From Candidatus Izemoplasmatales bacterium (GTDB lineage Bacteria; Bacillota_I; Bacilli_A; Izemoplasmatales; Hujiaoplasmataceae), in the NCBI GenBank assembly GCA_041649275.1, contig JBAZNL010000004.1:1-64000 (forward strand): DNA of 64,000 bases, in the 5' to 3' direction. The notes beneath the pieces were generated by a model. The model saw only the letters and a list, made by a program, of their open reading frames with translations. It searched no databases and had not been told where the DNA came from. Below, piece by piece: positions 31,506-40,852 of this stretch; the first letter of the stretch is position 1; every line of letters begins with the position of its first letter. The position numbers and the translations under genes were made by a program.

Positions 31506-32423
31506 TTACCGCCACAGGATCGTGGCGAGGGCGTACAGAAGCGGGATCGTGACGATCGAAAGCAGGGTGCTGACGCAGACGATGCGGACCGCCTTGCGGT
31601 AGTCCTTGTCGTGGAGTCCGGCGAAGAGGACGACGTTCACGCCCACGGGAGCGGCCGCGGGAAGGAGGAGTGCCAGACGCAACTCGTTCCATGCGACGGG
31701 AAGGAGGCTCAGGACGAGGAGCGAGAACAGCGGGATGACGACGAGGCGGAAGGCCGCGACGGCGTATGCGCCGGGATCGCGCAGAAGGTCGGCGAACCGG
31801 TCGCGGGCGAGGTAGGACCCGATCACGATCATCGCGATCGGGGTGTTGAGGGGCGTGATCATCGACAGCGGCGTCATCACGAATTCCGGGACGTGAATCT
31901 GCGTGAAGAAGAGGATGACGGCGACGAAAAAGGCGATCAGGACCGGATTCGTGAGGAGCCGTTTCGGTGCGAAGATGCTCTTGTCGCGGGTGAAGAGATG
32001 CACGCCGTAGGTCCACTGGAAGACGAAGATCATCATCACGAACGAGGTGATGTGGAAGACGGCGGATTCGCCGAGAAGCGCCGAAACGAGCGCAATCCCG
32101 AAGAAGCCGGCGTTGGCGAAGGCGGCCCCGAATTGCTCCGCAGGCCGCTTGTCGCGAAAGGCGATCTTGGCGATGACGGCGGACATGACGATCAGTCCGA
32201 GCGACAGCGCGAAAGAAATCAGGAAAGCCTTCGTGTTCTCCGGCGTGCGTTCGACGATGAACGACTTCACGACGATCGCCGGAACGACGATCCGGAGGAG
32301 CAGGTTGGACAGATCCTTCGCCCCTTGTTCGGTGAGCAGTTTCATTCGGAAGAGGATCCAGCCGACGGCGATGAGGGCGAACATGATCGCGATCTGCTTG
32401 GCCAACACGAGAACCGTCTCCAT
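31506..32423 (-). CDS. AEC family transporter (auxin efflux carrier-like)
   Basis: 305 residues with about ten helices: GWILFRMKLLTEQGAKDLSN, LLLRIVVPAIVVKSF, then a charged loop, and in the second half NPVLIAFFVAVILFF, TPLNTPIAMIVIGSYLA and LLLPAAAPVGVNVVLFA (the latter conserved in AEC carriers, with small residues lining the cleft). Family members move malate or other organic anions. ATG 32421-32423 has AAGGGGGGAG. Confidence 0.85.
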   Translation of the reverse strand: METVLVLAKQIAIMFALIAVGWILFRMKLLTEQGAKDLSNLLLRIVVPAIVVKSFIVERTPENTKAFLISFALSLGLIVMSAVIAKIAFRDKRPAEQFGAAFANAGFFGIALVSALLGESAVFHITSFVMMIFVFQWTYGVHLFTRDKSIFAPKRLLTNPVLIAFFVAVILFFTQIHVPEFVMTPLSMITPLNTPIAMIVIGSYLARDRFADLLRDPGAYAVAAFRLVVIPLFSLLVLSLLPVAWNELRLALLLPAAAPVGVNVVLFAGLHDKDYRKAVRIVCVSTLLSIVTIPLLYALATILWR

Positions 32424-32658
32424 GGTCTCCCCCCTTTTCCAATCCTGCATATGTATGTGGCGATGCAGGCGAGCCCGACATGCGATCGGAGGCATGCATC
32501 GATATCATCTTACCATAAATCATCAGGTTGTCGCTCTCAATCTTGTGAAATCGCGTTTTCAAAAATATGCCATTTCCGCATCTTTTGATACTGTGTTTTC
32601 AATACTTCCGTCGATCGTCGGATCATTTGGGGGATGCGAGCATCTTTGAGCAAACCCT
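32424..32658. other. Divergent intergenic region between AEC transporter and TrxB-like gene
   Basis: No gene supported. It is more AT-rich than the flanks. On the minus strand TAAGAT (about 32509-32514) may be the AEC -10; on the plus strand the TrxB-like promoter lies at its right end. No clear structured element seen. Confidence 0.5.
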
Positions 32659-32686
32659 TTGTTTTCCATTCGGAAATCGTTATAAT
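32659..32686 (+). promoter_or_regulatory. Promoter of the TrxB-like/disulfide oxidoreductase pair
   Basis: TTGTTT (32659-32664), 16 bp spacer, TATAAT (32681-32686), followed by GAAGAGG before the ATG. Confidence 0.65.
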
Positions 32687-32706
32687 GGAAGAAGAGGTAA
32701 CCGACC

Positions 32707-33675
32707 ATGTTCAATTTCACGATCGAAAAACCGAAGAAACCGGCCGCTTCCGACGTCGTCTACGACTTCGTCGCGCTTGGCGGCGGACCCGCCGGACTGA
32801 ACGGCGCGCTCTACGCCAGGCGCAAGGGCCTGTCGACCGCCGTCGTCGCCCACGAGCTCGGCGGCCAGCTGCGCAACACGCATGCGGTCGAGAACTACCT
32901 GGGTTTCGAGACGATCGACGCCTCCGAGTTGATCGACCGCTACGTCGCCCACGTCAGGTCGCTCGAGATCCCGATTTTCACGCAATCGCGCGTGATCGCG
33001 GTCGAGAAGGAGGACGACCTGTTCGTCCTCAGGCTCGAGGACGGCGGGAGGATCCGGTCGAGGACGCTGCTCGCGGCGCTCGGCGGCTCCCCGCGGCGGC
33101 TCGACGTTCCCGGGGAACTCCGGCTCGCGAGCAAGGGCGTCTCCTACTGCGCGACCTGCGACGCGCCCTTCTTCAAGGGCATGCACGTCGTCGTCGCCGG
33201 CGGCGGGAACTCGGCAGTCGAGGCGGCGATGGACCTCGCCAAGTGGGCGTCGCGCGTCACCATCGTCCACCGCAGCCGCTTCCGCGCCGACCAGACCATC
33301 CTCGACCGGCTGAAAGACGTGAAGAACGTATCGGTGATGCTCGAGACGCAGATCCTCTCGATCGAGGGCACCGACCGCGTCGAGTCGATCCGGATCCGGA
33401 ACAAGGCCGACGGCATCGAATCGTCGATCCCGGCCGACGGCATCTTCATCGAGATCGGCACGATCCCGAACTCGGCCCTGTTTTCCTCCCTCGTCAAGCT
33501 CAACGACCGCGGCGAGATCGTCGTCGACGGCCAGCAGCGGACCGACTGCGAAGGCCTCTACGCCGCCGGCGACATCACCGAACAGCCCTTCCGCCAGATC
33601 GTCATCGCCGCCGCGGAAGGCGCCAAGGCAGCCCTCGCGGCGAGCGCCCATCTCAATATGAAAGGAACCCGATAA
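32707..33675 (+). CDS. Thioredoxin reductase-like FAD protein (AhpF C-terminal type)
   Basis: 322 residues. FAD site GGGPAGLNGALYARRKG, GGQLRNTHAVENYLGF, redox pair CATCDAPFF, NAD(P)H site VAGGGNSAVEAAMDLA, and C-terminal GLYAAGDITEQPFRQIVIAAAEGAKAA. The GGQ..ENYLGF segment and tight coupling to a double-CxxC protein gene resemble AhpF cut into its two halves. It would pass electrons from NAD(P)H to the partner. HRSRFRAD contains a basic motif that may favour NADPH. Confidence 0.88.
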   Translation: MFNFTIEKPKKPAASDVVYDFVALGGGPAGLNGALYARRKGLSTAVVAHELGGQLRNTHAVENYLGFETIDASELIDRYVAHVRSLEIPIFTQSRVIAVEKEDDLFVLRLEDGGRIRSRTLLAALGGSPRRLDVPGELRLASKGVSYCATCDAPFFKGMHVVVAGGGNSAVEAAMDLAKWASRVTIVHRSRFRADQTILDRLKDVKNVSVMLETQILSIEGTDRVESIRIRNKADGIESSIPADGIFIEIGTIPNSALFSSLVKLNDRGEIVVDGQQRTDCEGLYAAGDITEQPFRQIVIAAAEGAKAALAASAHLNMKGTR

Positions 33676-33676
33676 C

Positions 33677-34318
33677 ATGCCCAAGCTGATTCCGCAAGAC
33701 GTCGCCGACCAGATCAAGTCGATCCTCGCCGACATGAAGGACCCGATCACACTCCTCTATTTCTCCGACGGCAAGTGCCAGACCTGCGTCGAGACCGGCC
33801 AGCTGCTCGAGGACATCGCCGTCCTCAATCCCAAGATCAACCTCGTCGTCAAGGACTCAGTCGCCGATGCCGACGAGGCGAAGAAGTACGACGTCCGCCG
33901 GATTCCCGGCTTCGTCGTCCTCGACAAGGACGGGCACGACCGCGGCGTCAAGTTCAGCGGGATCCCCGCCGGCCACGAGATCAATTCCTTCCTCGCCGCG
34001 ATCATGGAACTGTCGGGCGCGACCCCCGCGCTCGATGCGGACGTCCTCGCCCGCATTCGGAAGATCGACAAGCCCGTCGACATCAAGGTCTTCGTGACCC
34101 TCTCGTGCCCGCACTGCCCGGGCGCGGTCCAGACCGCGCACCTGCTCGCGATGCACAACCCGCTCGTCAAGGCCGAAATGATCGAGGCCCAGACGTTCCA
34201 GGAGATGTCGCGCGTGTACAAGGTCTCCGGCGTTCCCAAGATCGTCGTGAACGACAAGGAGGAACTGCTCGGCGACCAGCCGATCGAGAGCTTCCTCAAC
34301 CTGATCGAAAGACTCTGA
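33677..34318 (+). CDS. Protein disulfide oxidoreductase with two thioredoxin folds (AhpF N-terminal type)
   Basis: 213 residues. First thioredoxin-like unit has CQTC near residue 35 (LLYFSDGKCQTCVETGQLL); the second has CPHC near residue 137 (VFVTLSCPHCPGAVQTAHLL) and VSGVPKIVVNDKEEL with the cis-Pro. This is the architecture of glutaredoxin-like PDO and of the AhpF N-terminal domain. The ATG lies one base after the TrxB-like stop codon. The pair probably reduces a peroxiredoxin or protein disulfides; no ahpC is in the window. Confidence 0.88.
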   Translation: MPKLIPQDVADQIKSILADMKDPITLLYFSDGKCQTCVETGQLLEDIAVLNPKINLVVKDSVADADEAKKYDVRRIPGFVVLDKDGHDRGVKFSGIPAGHEINSFLAAIMELSGATPALDADVLARIRKIDKPVDIKVFVTLSCPHCPGAVQTAHLLAMHNPLVKAEMIEAQTFQEMSRVYKVSGVPKIVVNDKEELLGDQPIESFLNLIERL

Positions 34319-34337
34319 ATTACGGGTCCATGAACGA

Positions 34338-34367
34338 TCCTTCCGCCACAGGCGGGGGGATTTTTTT
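34338..34367 (+). terminator. Terminator of the redox gene pair
   Basis: A 10 bp stem with two wobble pairs (TCCTTCCGCC/GGCGGGGGGA), ACA loop and seven T. Confidence 0.85.
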
Positions 34368-34495
34368 GTGGTTCGGCGACGGCCTCGTGAGGTTTTCGTG
34401 AACTTCACTGAGGGTTCCGTTTACTCACAATTCCGACACGCGCGGAGCCTAGAATGGGCATGAAGGCACGCGCGTCGCGGCATGAGGAGGTCAAT

Positions 34496-36370
34496 ATGGC
34501 GGCACTGCTCCGTTTGGCGAACATCGAGAAAAGCTACAACATCACGAAAACCCAGAAACAAGTCGTCCTGAAAGGAGTCACCGTCGAGTTCGATCGCGGC
34601 GAGTTCGTCGCCCTGGTGGGCGAGTCGGGGTGCGGGAAGTCGACGCTCATCAACATCATGGGGGGCCTGGACAGCGAGTATACGGGAAGCGTCGTCGTCA
34701 AGGACGCCTTCATCCGCGACTACACGGAGAAGCAGCTCGACGACTATCGCAAGAAACGCGTCGGGATGGTCTTCCAGGACTACAACCTGATCCACCACCT
34801 GACGCTTGCGGAGAACATCGAGATCGCCATGCGGATGAGCGACATCGAGCCTAAACTCCGCCACGAACGCGCGATGGAACTGCTCAGGATGGTCGGACTC
34901 GACCAATACGAGCGGAAGTATCCCTCGCAGCTGTCCGGCGGGCAGCAGCAGCGCGTCGCGATCGCCCGCGCGCTCGCCAACAATCCGTCGATCATCCTCG
35001 CGGACGAGCCGACCGGCGCGCTCGACAAGGAATCGCAGGACGTGATCTTGAAGATCCTCGCCAAGATCGTCCAGTCGGGGAAACTCGTGATCGTGGTCAC
35101 CCACAGCGAACTCGTCAGCAGTTATTGTTCCCGCGTCGTCAGGATCGACGACGGCGTCGTCGTGTCCGACGTCAGAAAAACATCTCCCAAGGAGATCCCT
35201 CAGTATGAGAAGGTGATCATGCCGAAGCCGATCAGGGTGAAGGACGTCGCCCGGCTGTCGTTCCAGAACCTGATGAAGAAGAAGAGCAGGACGCTGATGG
35301 TGTCGATCGGTCTGGCGATCGGCATCGCGGCCGTCGTCCTGATCCTGAATCTCGGTCTCGGACTCACCGACTACGTCCGCGAGGTCTATGTCGACAACCT
35401 CCAATCGACCCAACTTGCGGTCTCGATGAGGGACGGTTCCGCCTTCACCGACGACGATCTCGCGGAGATCCTGGAGGTCGACGGGATCGCCCGCGCCTAT
35501 CCGTCGGCGATCCTCGAAGGGGTCGCCTGCGCGACCGGAGACCTCGAGACGGACATCGACGGCCTGTCCGCCTTCTACCGCTTCTACTATCCGGCGATCC
35601 TGTACGGCGAATTGGCCGACGAGGTCGACGAAATCATCGTGAACGAGACGATGGCGTCGGATCTCTCCGAAAACGGTCTGATCGGCGCCGTCGGACTCGA
35701 ACTGTCGATCACGGTCGACGACGTCACGACGGTCTACACGGTGACCGGCATCTACGAGGACGGCAGCGACGGGACCGACGAGAGCGACGCCCTGATCGTC
35801 GCCGATGCGCTCGCGGCGATGGTCGACCTCGCCGTCGATGCGAACGTTCTCTACCTCACCATGACCGACGTCACCACCATCAGCGTCGCCAAGGACGACC
35901 TCGCCGAACTCGGCTACAGCGTCCGTCAGGCCGAAAACGAGGCGAACTTCCTGCTCGAGTACATCGAAATGGGCACGCAGATCCTCACCGGCGTCGGCGC
36001 GATCTCGATGGTGGTCGCCGCGATCATGATCTTCATCGTCCTGTACATCTCCATCGTCGAACGTACCAAGGAAATCGGCATCCTGCGGGCGATCGGAGCA
36101 CGCAAGCGCGACATCCGTACGATGTTCATCTGCGAGGCCGGATTCATCGGTCTCGGCGGCGGCGCGATGGCGGTCGTCTTCGCGCTCGCCGTGACCGTCG
36201 CCACCAACGTGATCACCGGCATCTCGCTTCAAACCGCGCTGATCGGATACGGCGTCGAAAACTACCTGCTCGGACTGGCCCTCAGTTTCGCCGTCTCGAT
36301 TCTTGCCGGAATCGCCCCGGCGGTGAAGGCGGCCGATCTCGACCCGGTCGTCGCGCTCCGGTTCGAATAG
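34496..36370 (+). CDS. MacB-type ABC transporter (ATPase-permease fusion)
   Basis: 624 residues. ATPase: Walker A GESGCGKST, GMVFQDYNLIHHLTLAENIE, LSGGQQQRVAIARAL, IILADEPTGALD. From about residue 265 a MacB/FtsX permease: KKKSRTLMVSIGLAIGIAAV, an extracytoplasmic domain of about 210 residues, then three C-terminal helices with ERTKEIGILRAIGARKRDI and a final AADLDPVVALRFE. Such mechanotransmitters act in lipoprotein, antibiotic or peptide handling. ATG 34496 is chosen because GAGGAGG precedes it by five bases; an in-frame ATG at 34454 has no such site. Confidence 0.88.
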   Translation: MAALLRLANIEKSYNITKTQKQVVLKGVTVEFDRGEFVALVGESGCGKSTLINIMGGLDSEYTGSVVVKDAFIRDYTEKQLDDYRKKRVGMVFQDYNLIHHLTLAENIEIAMRMSDIEPKLRHERAMELLRMVGLDQYERKYPSQLSGGQQQRVAIARALANNPSIILADEPTGALDKESQDVILKILAKIVQSGKLVIVVTHSELVSSYCSRVVRIDDGVVVSDVRKTSPKEIPQYEKVIMPKPIRVKDVARLSFQNLMKKKSRTLMVSIGLAIGIAAVVLILNLGLGLTDYVREVYVDNLQSTQLAVSMRDGSAFTDDDLAEILEVDGIARAYPSAILEGVACATGDLETDIDGLSAFYRFYYPAILYGELADEVDEIIVNETMASDLSENGLIGAVGLELSITVDDVTTVYTVTGIYEDGSDGTDESDALIVADALAAMVDLAVDANVLYLTMTDVTTISVAKDDLAELGYSVRQAENEANFLLEYIEMGTQILTGVGAISMVVAAIMIFIVLYISIVERTKEIGILRAIGARKRDIRTMFICEAGFIGLGGGAMAVVFALAVTVATNVITGISLQTALIGYGVENYLLGLALSFAVSILAGIAPAVKAADLDPVVALRFE

Positions 36371-36378
36371 GAGCCGCC

Positions 36379-37224
36379 ATGGGCAGGGCACTTTCGAAGT
36401 TTCAAAAGAAGGAACGTTCGCGACAGCACAAGGCCGCCATCAAGGAACGGCTCGACGCCGCCGGCATCAGTCGTCGGAAGTTCCGACTGGTGATCTCGCC
36501 GAAGGCCTTCTTCGTCATGAAGGGCGTCGGGATTCTGCTGATCCCGATCGCATACTTCGTCTATTCGCCGCTGCTTGCGCTCGTGATGGCGTACTTCGTG
36601 GCGCTCTTCTTCGCGGCGATCGGCTGCGAGCACGCCCTCAACAAGAGCGTGATCCGTTCCAACCACGTGAAGATCCCCAAGGCCGACAGCGCCGTCGCGC
36701 TGCTGCTCCTGTCGGCGTCGCTCTTCGCCTCCGCTTCCGGCATCCGTAGCGGCGGCGTCGGTCGGTTCGCGAACACCCTGTCGCGCAAGATCGCCTCGGC
36801 GCTCACCGACTTCGGTTCGCTGCAGACGGGAATGCGGACCGTCTTCTCCGCCGTCCGCGATTTCCGCTTCGGGGCGATGGAACGTCCCGAGGGATTCATC
36901 CCGAACAAGGAAGCCTTCATGGACAGGATCGGATCGATGCCCCCCGGAGGCATGCCCGGCGGCATCCCCGACTTCGAGGTATCGATCGACGCGATCCCGA
37001 TCGAATTCATGTTCTCGCAGGTCTTCTCGACGGTCGCCACGGTCCTGATCGCGATCGTCGCCGTGCTCGCGGCGGCGTCGCTCTTCACGACCGTCCGCAA
37101 GATCCGCCGGTTCGAACAGGACCAGTCGGAGACGATCGTCGACGGCGAAATCAGGATGCTGTCGGACGAGGAACTGGCGCATGTGTTCGCGTTCGGGGAG
37201 ATCACCGAAACCTGTGAACCGTAA
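36379..37224 (+). CDS. Membrane protein partner of the MacB-type transporter, unknown
   Basis: 281 residues. A basic N-terminal tail (KFQKKERSRQHKAAIKERLD) precedes two close helices (FFVMKGVGILLIPIAYFVYS, LALVMAYFVALFFAAIG), then ADSAVALLLLSASLFASASG, a Gly/Pro/Met-rich stretch (MPPGGMPGGIPDF) and a C-terminal helix (FSTVATVLIAIVAVLAAASL) with an acidic tail. No family recognised. It begins 8 nt after the transporter gene and shares its terminator, so it probably works with it. Confidence 0.65.
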   Translation: MGRALSKFQKKERSRQHKAAIKERLDAAGISRRKFRLVISPKAFFVMKGVGILLIPIAYFVYSPLLALVMAYFVALFFAAIGCEHALNKSVIRSNHVKIPKADSAVALLLLSASLFASASGIRSGGVGRFANTLSRKIASALTDFGSLQTGMRTVFSAVRDFRFGAMERPEGFIPNKEAFMDRIGSMPPGGMPGGIPDFEVSIDAIPIEFMFSQVFSTVATVLIAIVAVLAAASLFTTVRKIRRFEQDQSETIVDGEIRMLSDEELAHVFAFGEITETCEP

Positions 37225-37255
37225 TCGCGTTGCGGAATCAAGCCGATTACCGATG

Positions 37256-37311
37256 AAAAAACGCACCCGAGGTCGACCGGACGGAAGTCCAGTCGCTCGG
37301 ATGCGTTTTTT
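37256..37311. terminator. Bidirectional terminator
   Basis: AAAAAACGCA (37256-37265) pairs with TGCGTTTTTT (37302-37311), with an inner CCGAG/CTCGG helix. It ends the MacB unit and may also end the long minus-strand operon, about 90 bp after its last gene. Confidence 0.75.
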
Positions 37312-37399
37312 AGTCGAAGGACATAGAATCGGTTCCGGTACCGCTTCCCCCGGCCGATTCCCATTCGAGACTCGAAGCGTCGGGAGGCGAACCGGCGGG

Positions 37400-38779
37400 T
37401 CATGAGCGGTCGATCGCCGCGATCGTGTCGTCCGTCAGGGAATCGATCGTCATCTTCTTCATCCCGCGACAGTACGTGACGATCTCGGTGCCGATCGGAT
37501 CGCTCCACCGCCTCGGCACGGCATCGTTCATGATCGCGACGGCGGTCATGATCTGCGCGGCGTTGCAGTCGACGTCGTAGCCGATCATCCCGATCGCGTG
37601 CATCGTCTCGTCGAAATCGCCGTTGCCGAACCAGAGGGCGACGACCTCGGCGGCCGCGTTCGGATAGCTGTGGATCCAGTTGTAGGTCTTGAACTCGGGC
37701 TCGAGTTCCTCCCAGGTCGATTCCCAGTCGGTTCCGGCCCTGCAGGCCGATAGCGCGCGCGAGACGACGGCATGGTACTCCGAATCGTCCGGGATGGCGG
37801 CGACGCAGGCCTCGACGAGGCGGCGGACGTCGGTCTCGACGTAGGCGAGGGACGTCATCACGGCGTTGAAGACTTCGCCGAGGATGCCGTTGTTGCTATG
37901 GGAGACGGCTCCGTCGACGAAGGCGAGGCGGGCCGCCTCGGCGGCGTCGCCCGGCGACAGCATCCCGCAGATCGCGCCGCGCATCTGCGCGCCGATCCAT
38001 TCGCGGTAGGGGTTGTTGAAATGGCCGCTCTTCGGGGGCATGATTCCGGCGGCGATGTTCTTGAGCGCGATCTCCTCGGCCGACCAGCCGAACGGCACGA
38101 CCCCGACCCACGCGAGGGCGACGTCCTCGCTATTGATCCGGCGTCCGGCGCGGCGATACGCGTCGAGGAACGCGAGTTCGTAGGTGATGTCGTCGTTGTA
38201 GGTGTTCGGGGTGCGCACGTAGTCGCGGATCTCGCCGAACGCGGTCCGCAGGTTCGCCGTGACGTACCCCTCGAGGGCGGTGCCAAATGCGCCGCCGACG
38301 ATCTGTGCGAGCCAGCCGTGGCGGGTCCGCGACCGGAAGCCGGGCGTAGCGGGATCGACGGCGACCCGCGGCGGGAGGACGGCGCGGGCGTGGTACTGCT
38401 CGAAGGTGTCGTACACGGCGTGGCGACGGTAGGGATGATGGGGGATGGACGCCATCCGGCCGAAGAGATTCCACAGCCGGCACGTGATCGGGATCAGCTT
38501 GCGCATGTCGTCCGCGTCGAACGCCCGGCGCCCCTCCTCGAGCAGCTGCTCGGCCTCGGAGACGTCGTAACCCATGTTCTCCATCGACTGGACGGCGCCG
38601 GCGATCACCGATTCCGGTGCGCCGGAGCCGGGGACGTTGGAATGCCACTTCATGCGGTAGGTGAGGTCGGTCATCTTCTCGAAGGCCTCGATCCCCTTCC
38701 ACGCCTGCTCGTCTTCGCTCAGGACGACGGGGATGCTTCCGTGCAGGAGTTCGTACGCGGTCTCCCACGCTTTCTTCAT
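37400..38779 (-). CDS. ADP-ribosylglycohydrolase family protein
   Basis: 459 residues. GGAFGTALEGYVTANL, YNDDITYELAFLDAY (D-D-x-T, metal ligands), a second acidic cluster at EWIGAQMRGAICGMLSPGD, SHSNNGILGEVFNAVM and the late IGMIGYDVDCNAAQIMTAVAI (a D-x-D/C-N form of the usual D-T-D-T) fit the ARH fold. Members cleave ADP-ribose or related N-/O-ribosides. It is the last of nine genes for nucleoside or ribose handling, overlapping the permease gene by 4 nt, so a small-molecule riboside is as likely a substrate as a modified protein. Confidence 0.82.
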   Translation of the reverse strand: MKKAWETAYELLHGSIPVVLSEDEQAWKGIEAFEKMTDLTYRMKWHSNVPGSGAPESVIAGAVQSMENMGYDVSEAEQLLEEGRRAFDADDMRKLIPITCRLWNLFGRMASIPHHPYRRHAVYDTFEQYHARAVLPPRVAVDPATPGFRSRTRHGWLAQIVGGAFGTALEGYVTANLRTAFGEIRDYVRTPNTYNDDITYELAFLDAYRRAGRRINSEDVALAWVGVVPFGWSAEEIALKNIAAGIMPPKSGHFNNPYREWIGAQMRGAICGMLSPGDAAEAARLAFVDGAVSHSNNGILGEVFNAVMTSLAYVETDVRRLVEACVAAIPDDSEYHAVVSRALSACRAGTDWESTWEELEPEFKTYNWIHSYPNAAAEVVALWFGNGDFDETMHAIGMIGYDVDCNAAQIMTAVAIMNDAVPRRWSDPIGTEIVTYCRGMKKMTIDSLTDDTIAAIDRS

Positions 38780-39720
38780 GGTCTCTTCTCCTTCCGCGGA
38801 CGACGGGGTCTCGCTTTCCGCAAGCGGACGATCGAATAGATGACGAGTCCCGCCGTCGTCGTCAGGTACGGCAGGGTGTTGAGCAGTTCGTAGGGAATCG
38901 ACAGCGATCCGAACGTCTGGGCGGTCAGGGAGAAGGCGTTGACCATTCCGAAGAGGACCGCGAAGAGCGCGCTTCCGATGGGATGTCCGGCGCCCATGGC
39001 CTCGGCGGCGATGCCGATGAAGCCGCGTCCGGCGACCATGCCGGTGTTGAAGCCGCTCATGTATCCGAGCGAGAGATAGGCGCCGCCGAGGCCGGCGAGA
39101 CCGCCCGCGATGAGCAGCGCGACGGTCTTGATCCGGCGGGTCGGGATGCCGACGGAGGCGGCCGCGGTCTCGTTCTTTCCGACGGCGACGATGCGGATGC
39201 CGAGGACGGTGCGGCGGAACAGGAACGCCACCGCCGCGACCGCGACCGCGGCGAGCGCGACGAGCGGATGGAGGTTTTCGAAGAAGATCTCGCCCAAGAA
39301 CGGGATGTCGCGGAGGAACGGCACGCTCCACGATGCAATCGCGACGGCCGGATAGTCGGACTTGTTGCCGGTGATGCCGTAGATCACGAAGACGGCGAGG
39401 CCGGCCGCGAGGATGTTGGTGGCGATGCCGACGAGGATGTGGTGGGTCCGGAGACGGACCGCGCAGAGGGCGAAGAATCCGCCCGCGAGGATGCCGGCGA
39501 GGATCGCCGCGGCGAGGCCGGCGGCGGCGGATCCGAAGCGGGTGCTCGCGATCGCCGCGGCCAGGGCCGAGACGACCATCGTGCCCTCGATGCCGATGTT
39601 GAGGACGCCGGCGCGGTTGGAGACGAGCGCGGCGAGGGTCGCGAACACGAGCGGCGTCGCCAGCTGGAGGACCATCGCGTAGAACGCGGGGGTCGTGAAC
39701 AGGTCGAGGATGTCACGCAC
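38776..39720 (-). CDS. nupQ: Nucleoside ABC transporter permease (NupQ-like)
   Basis: 314 residues, about nine helices, BPD_transp_2 family. NRAGVLNIGIEGTMVVSALAA is the conserved N-I-G-x-E-G block and VGKNETAAASVGIPTRRIKT the cytoplasmic loop. It overlaps the first permease by 8 nt and the ARH gene by 4 nt. With the following features it matches the Bacillus NupNOPQ guanosine importer layout. Confidence 0.88.
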   Translation of the reverse strand: MRDILDLFTTPAFYAMVLQLATPLVFATLAALVSNRAGVLNIGIEGTMVVSALAAAIASTRFGSAAAGLAAAILAGILAGGFFALCAVRLRTHHILVGIATNILAAGLAVFVIYGITGNKSDYPAVAIASWSVPFLRDIPFLGEIFFENLHPLVALAAVAVAAVAFLFRRTVLGIRIVAVGKNETAAASVGIPTRRIKTVALLIAGGLAGLGGAYLSLGYMSGFNTGMVAGRGFIGIAAEAMGAGHPIGSALFAVLFGMVNAFSLTAQTFGSLSIPYELLNTLPYLTTTAGLVIYSIVRLRKARPRRPRKEKRP

Positions 39721-40852
39721 GTCCGTCCACCTCCTCCGTACCGTCGGCGCGCCGGCGGGCGAACGCGCGGCGGGACAACAGGCTTCGCAGCCAGGCGCTC
39801 GAGAAGAACGCCTCGGCGGCGACGAGGATCAGGATCAGTCCCTGGATCACCTGGACGACCTCCTGGGCGACGTCGGAATTGAACGCCATCAGGTCGGCCC
39901 CGGAGCGGAGATAGCCGATGAAGAGGGCCGCGAAGGGAACGAGGAGCGGCTTGTTCTTGGCGATGATCGCGACCATGAAGCCGTCGAAGCCGAAGCCCGG
40001 CAGGCTCTTCCAGTTGAAGCGACGGTAGTTGGCGAGGATCTCCACGCCGCCGCCGAGGCCGGCGACGCCGATCCCGAGGAGCTGCGAGGACAGTCCCGCC
40101 CGGGCGACGTCGATCCCGACGTTCTTCGCGAAGGCGCGGTTGTCGCCCGTCATCCGGAGACGGTACCCGAAGCGGGTGCGGAAGAGATAGACCGATGCGA
40201 GGACGGCGACGCCGAGCGCGATCAGGATCCCGGTCGTCACGTTGGTTCCGGCGACGAGGACGGACAGTCGCGACGCGTCCGGGATCGGCGCGGTCGCGTT
40301 GTCTCCCGACGTCACGTCGATCACGACGTTTGAGATCAGCCAGACGCCGACCCAGAGGACGATGAAGTTGAACATGATCGAGGAGACGAACTCGTTCACC
40401 CCGAGCTTCTCCTTCAGGACCGCGGGCACGAACCCGACGACGATCGCGGCGGCGATCCCCGAGAGAAGCGGAACCGCGATCGCGAGCACGCCGGGCAGTT
40501 CGACGAAGATGGAGACGACGGCGGCGGCGAGTCCGCCGACGTAGAAGGCGCCCTCGGTGAACATGTTGAAGTTGCCGCCGCGGATGATGAGGCAGGCGGC
40601 GACGCCGGCGAACATCAGCGGCGCGGCGTTCTTCACCACCTCGCCGAGTTCCGCGGGCGAGGAGAGCGGGCCGAAGACGAACCAGCGGATCGCGGTGTCC
40701 GGATCCTCGGAGACGAGGCCGATGACCGCGAAGGCGACAAGATAGGCGATCAGGATCGCGAGCAGCGTCCTGCCGCCCTCGACGAGCGTCTCGAGGAGGC
40801 GCGGCCGGGACCGGAGCCACAGTCGCTTGAAGAAGGCGAACGCGCGCTTCAT
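39713..40852 (-). CDS. nupP: Nucleoside ABC transporter permease (NupP-like)
   Basis: 379 residues, about ten helices, BPD_transp_2 family. IRGGNFNMFTEGAFYVGGLAA is the counterpart of the N-I-G-x-E-G block, and RTRFGYRLRMTGDNRAFAKNVGIDV the loop that contacts the ATPase. ATG 40850-40852 overlaps the ATPase stop (ATGA). It should pair with NupQ as a heterodimer. Confidence 0.88.
   Translation of the reverse strand: MKRAFAFFKRLWLRSRPRLLETLVEGGRTLLAILIAYLVAFAVIGLVSEDPDTAIRWFVFGPLSSPAELGEVVKNAAPLMFAGVAACLIIRGGNFNMFTEGAFYVGGLAAAVVSIFVELPGVLAIAVPLLSGIAAAIVVGFVPAVLKEKLGVNEFVSSIMFNFIVLWVGVWLISNVVIDVTSGDNATAPIPDASRLSVLVAGTNVTTGILIALGVAVLASVYLFRTRFGYRLRMTGDNRAFAKNVGIDVARAGLSSQLLGIGVAGLGGGVEILANYRRFNWKSLPGFGFDGFMVAIIAKNKPLLVPFAALFIGYLRSGADLMAFNSDVAQEVVQVIQGLILILVAAEAFFSSAWLRSLLSRRAFARRRADGTEEVDGRA

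Noticed and set aside
34421..36391. A 656-residue minus-strand frame opposite the MacB-type transporter
   Set aside because: Antisense shadow: the plus-strand protein has all ABC motifs and a proper ribosome binding site, whereas this frame has only His/Asp/Arg-rich sequence.
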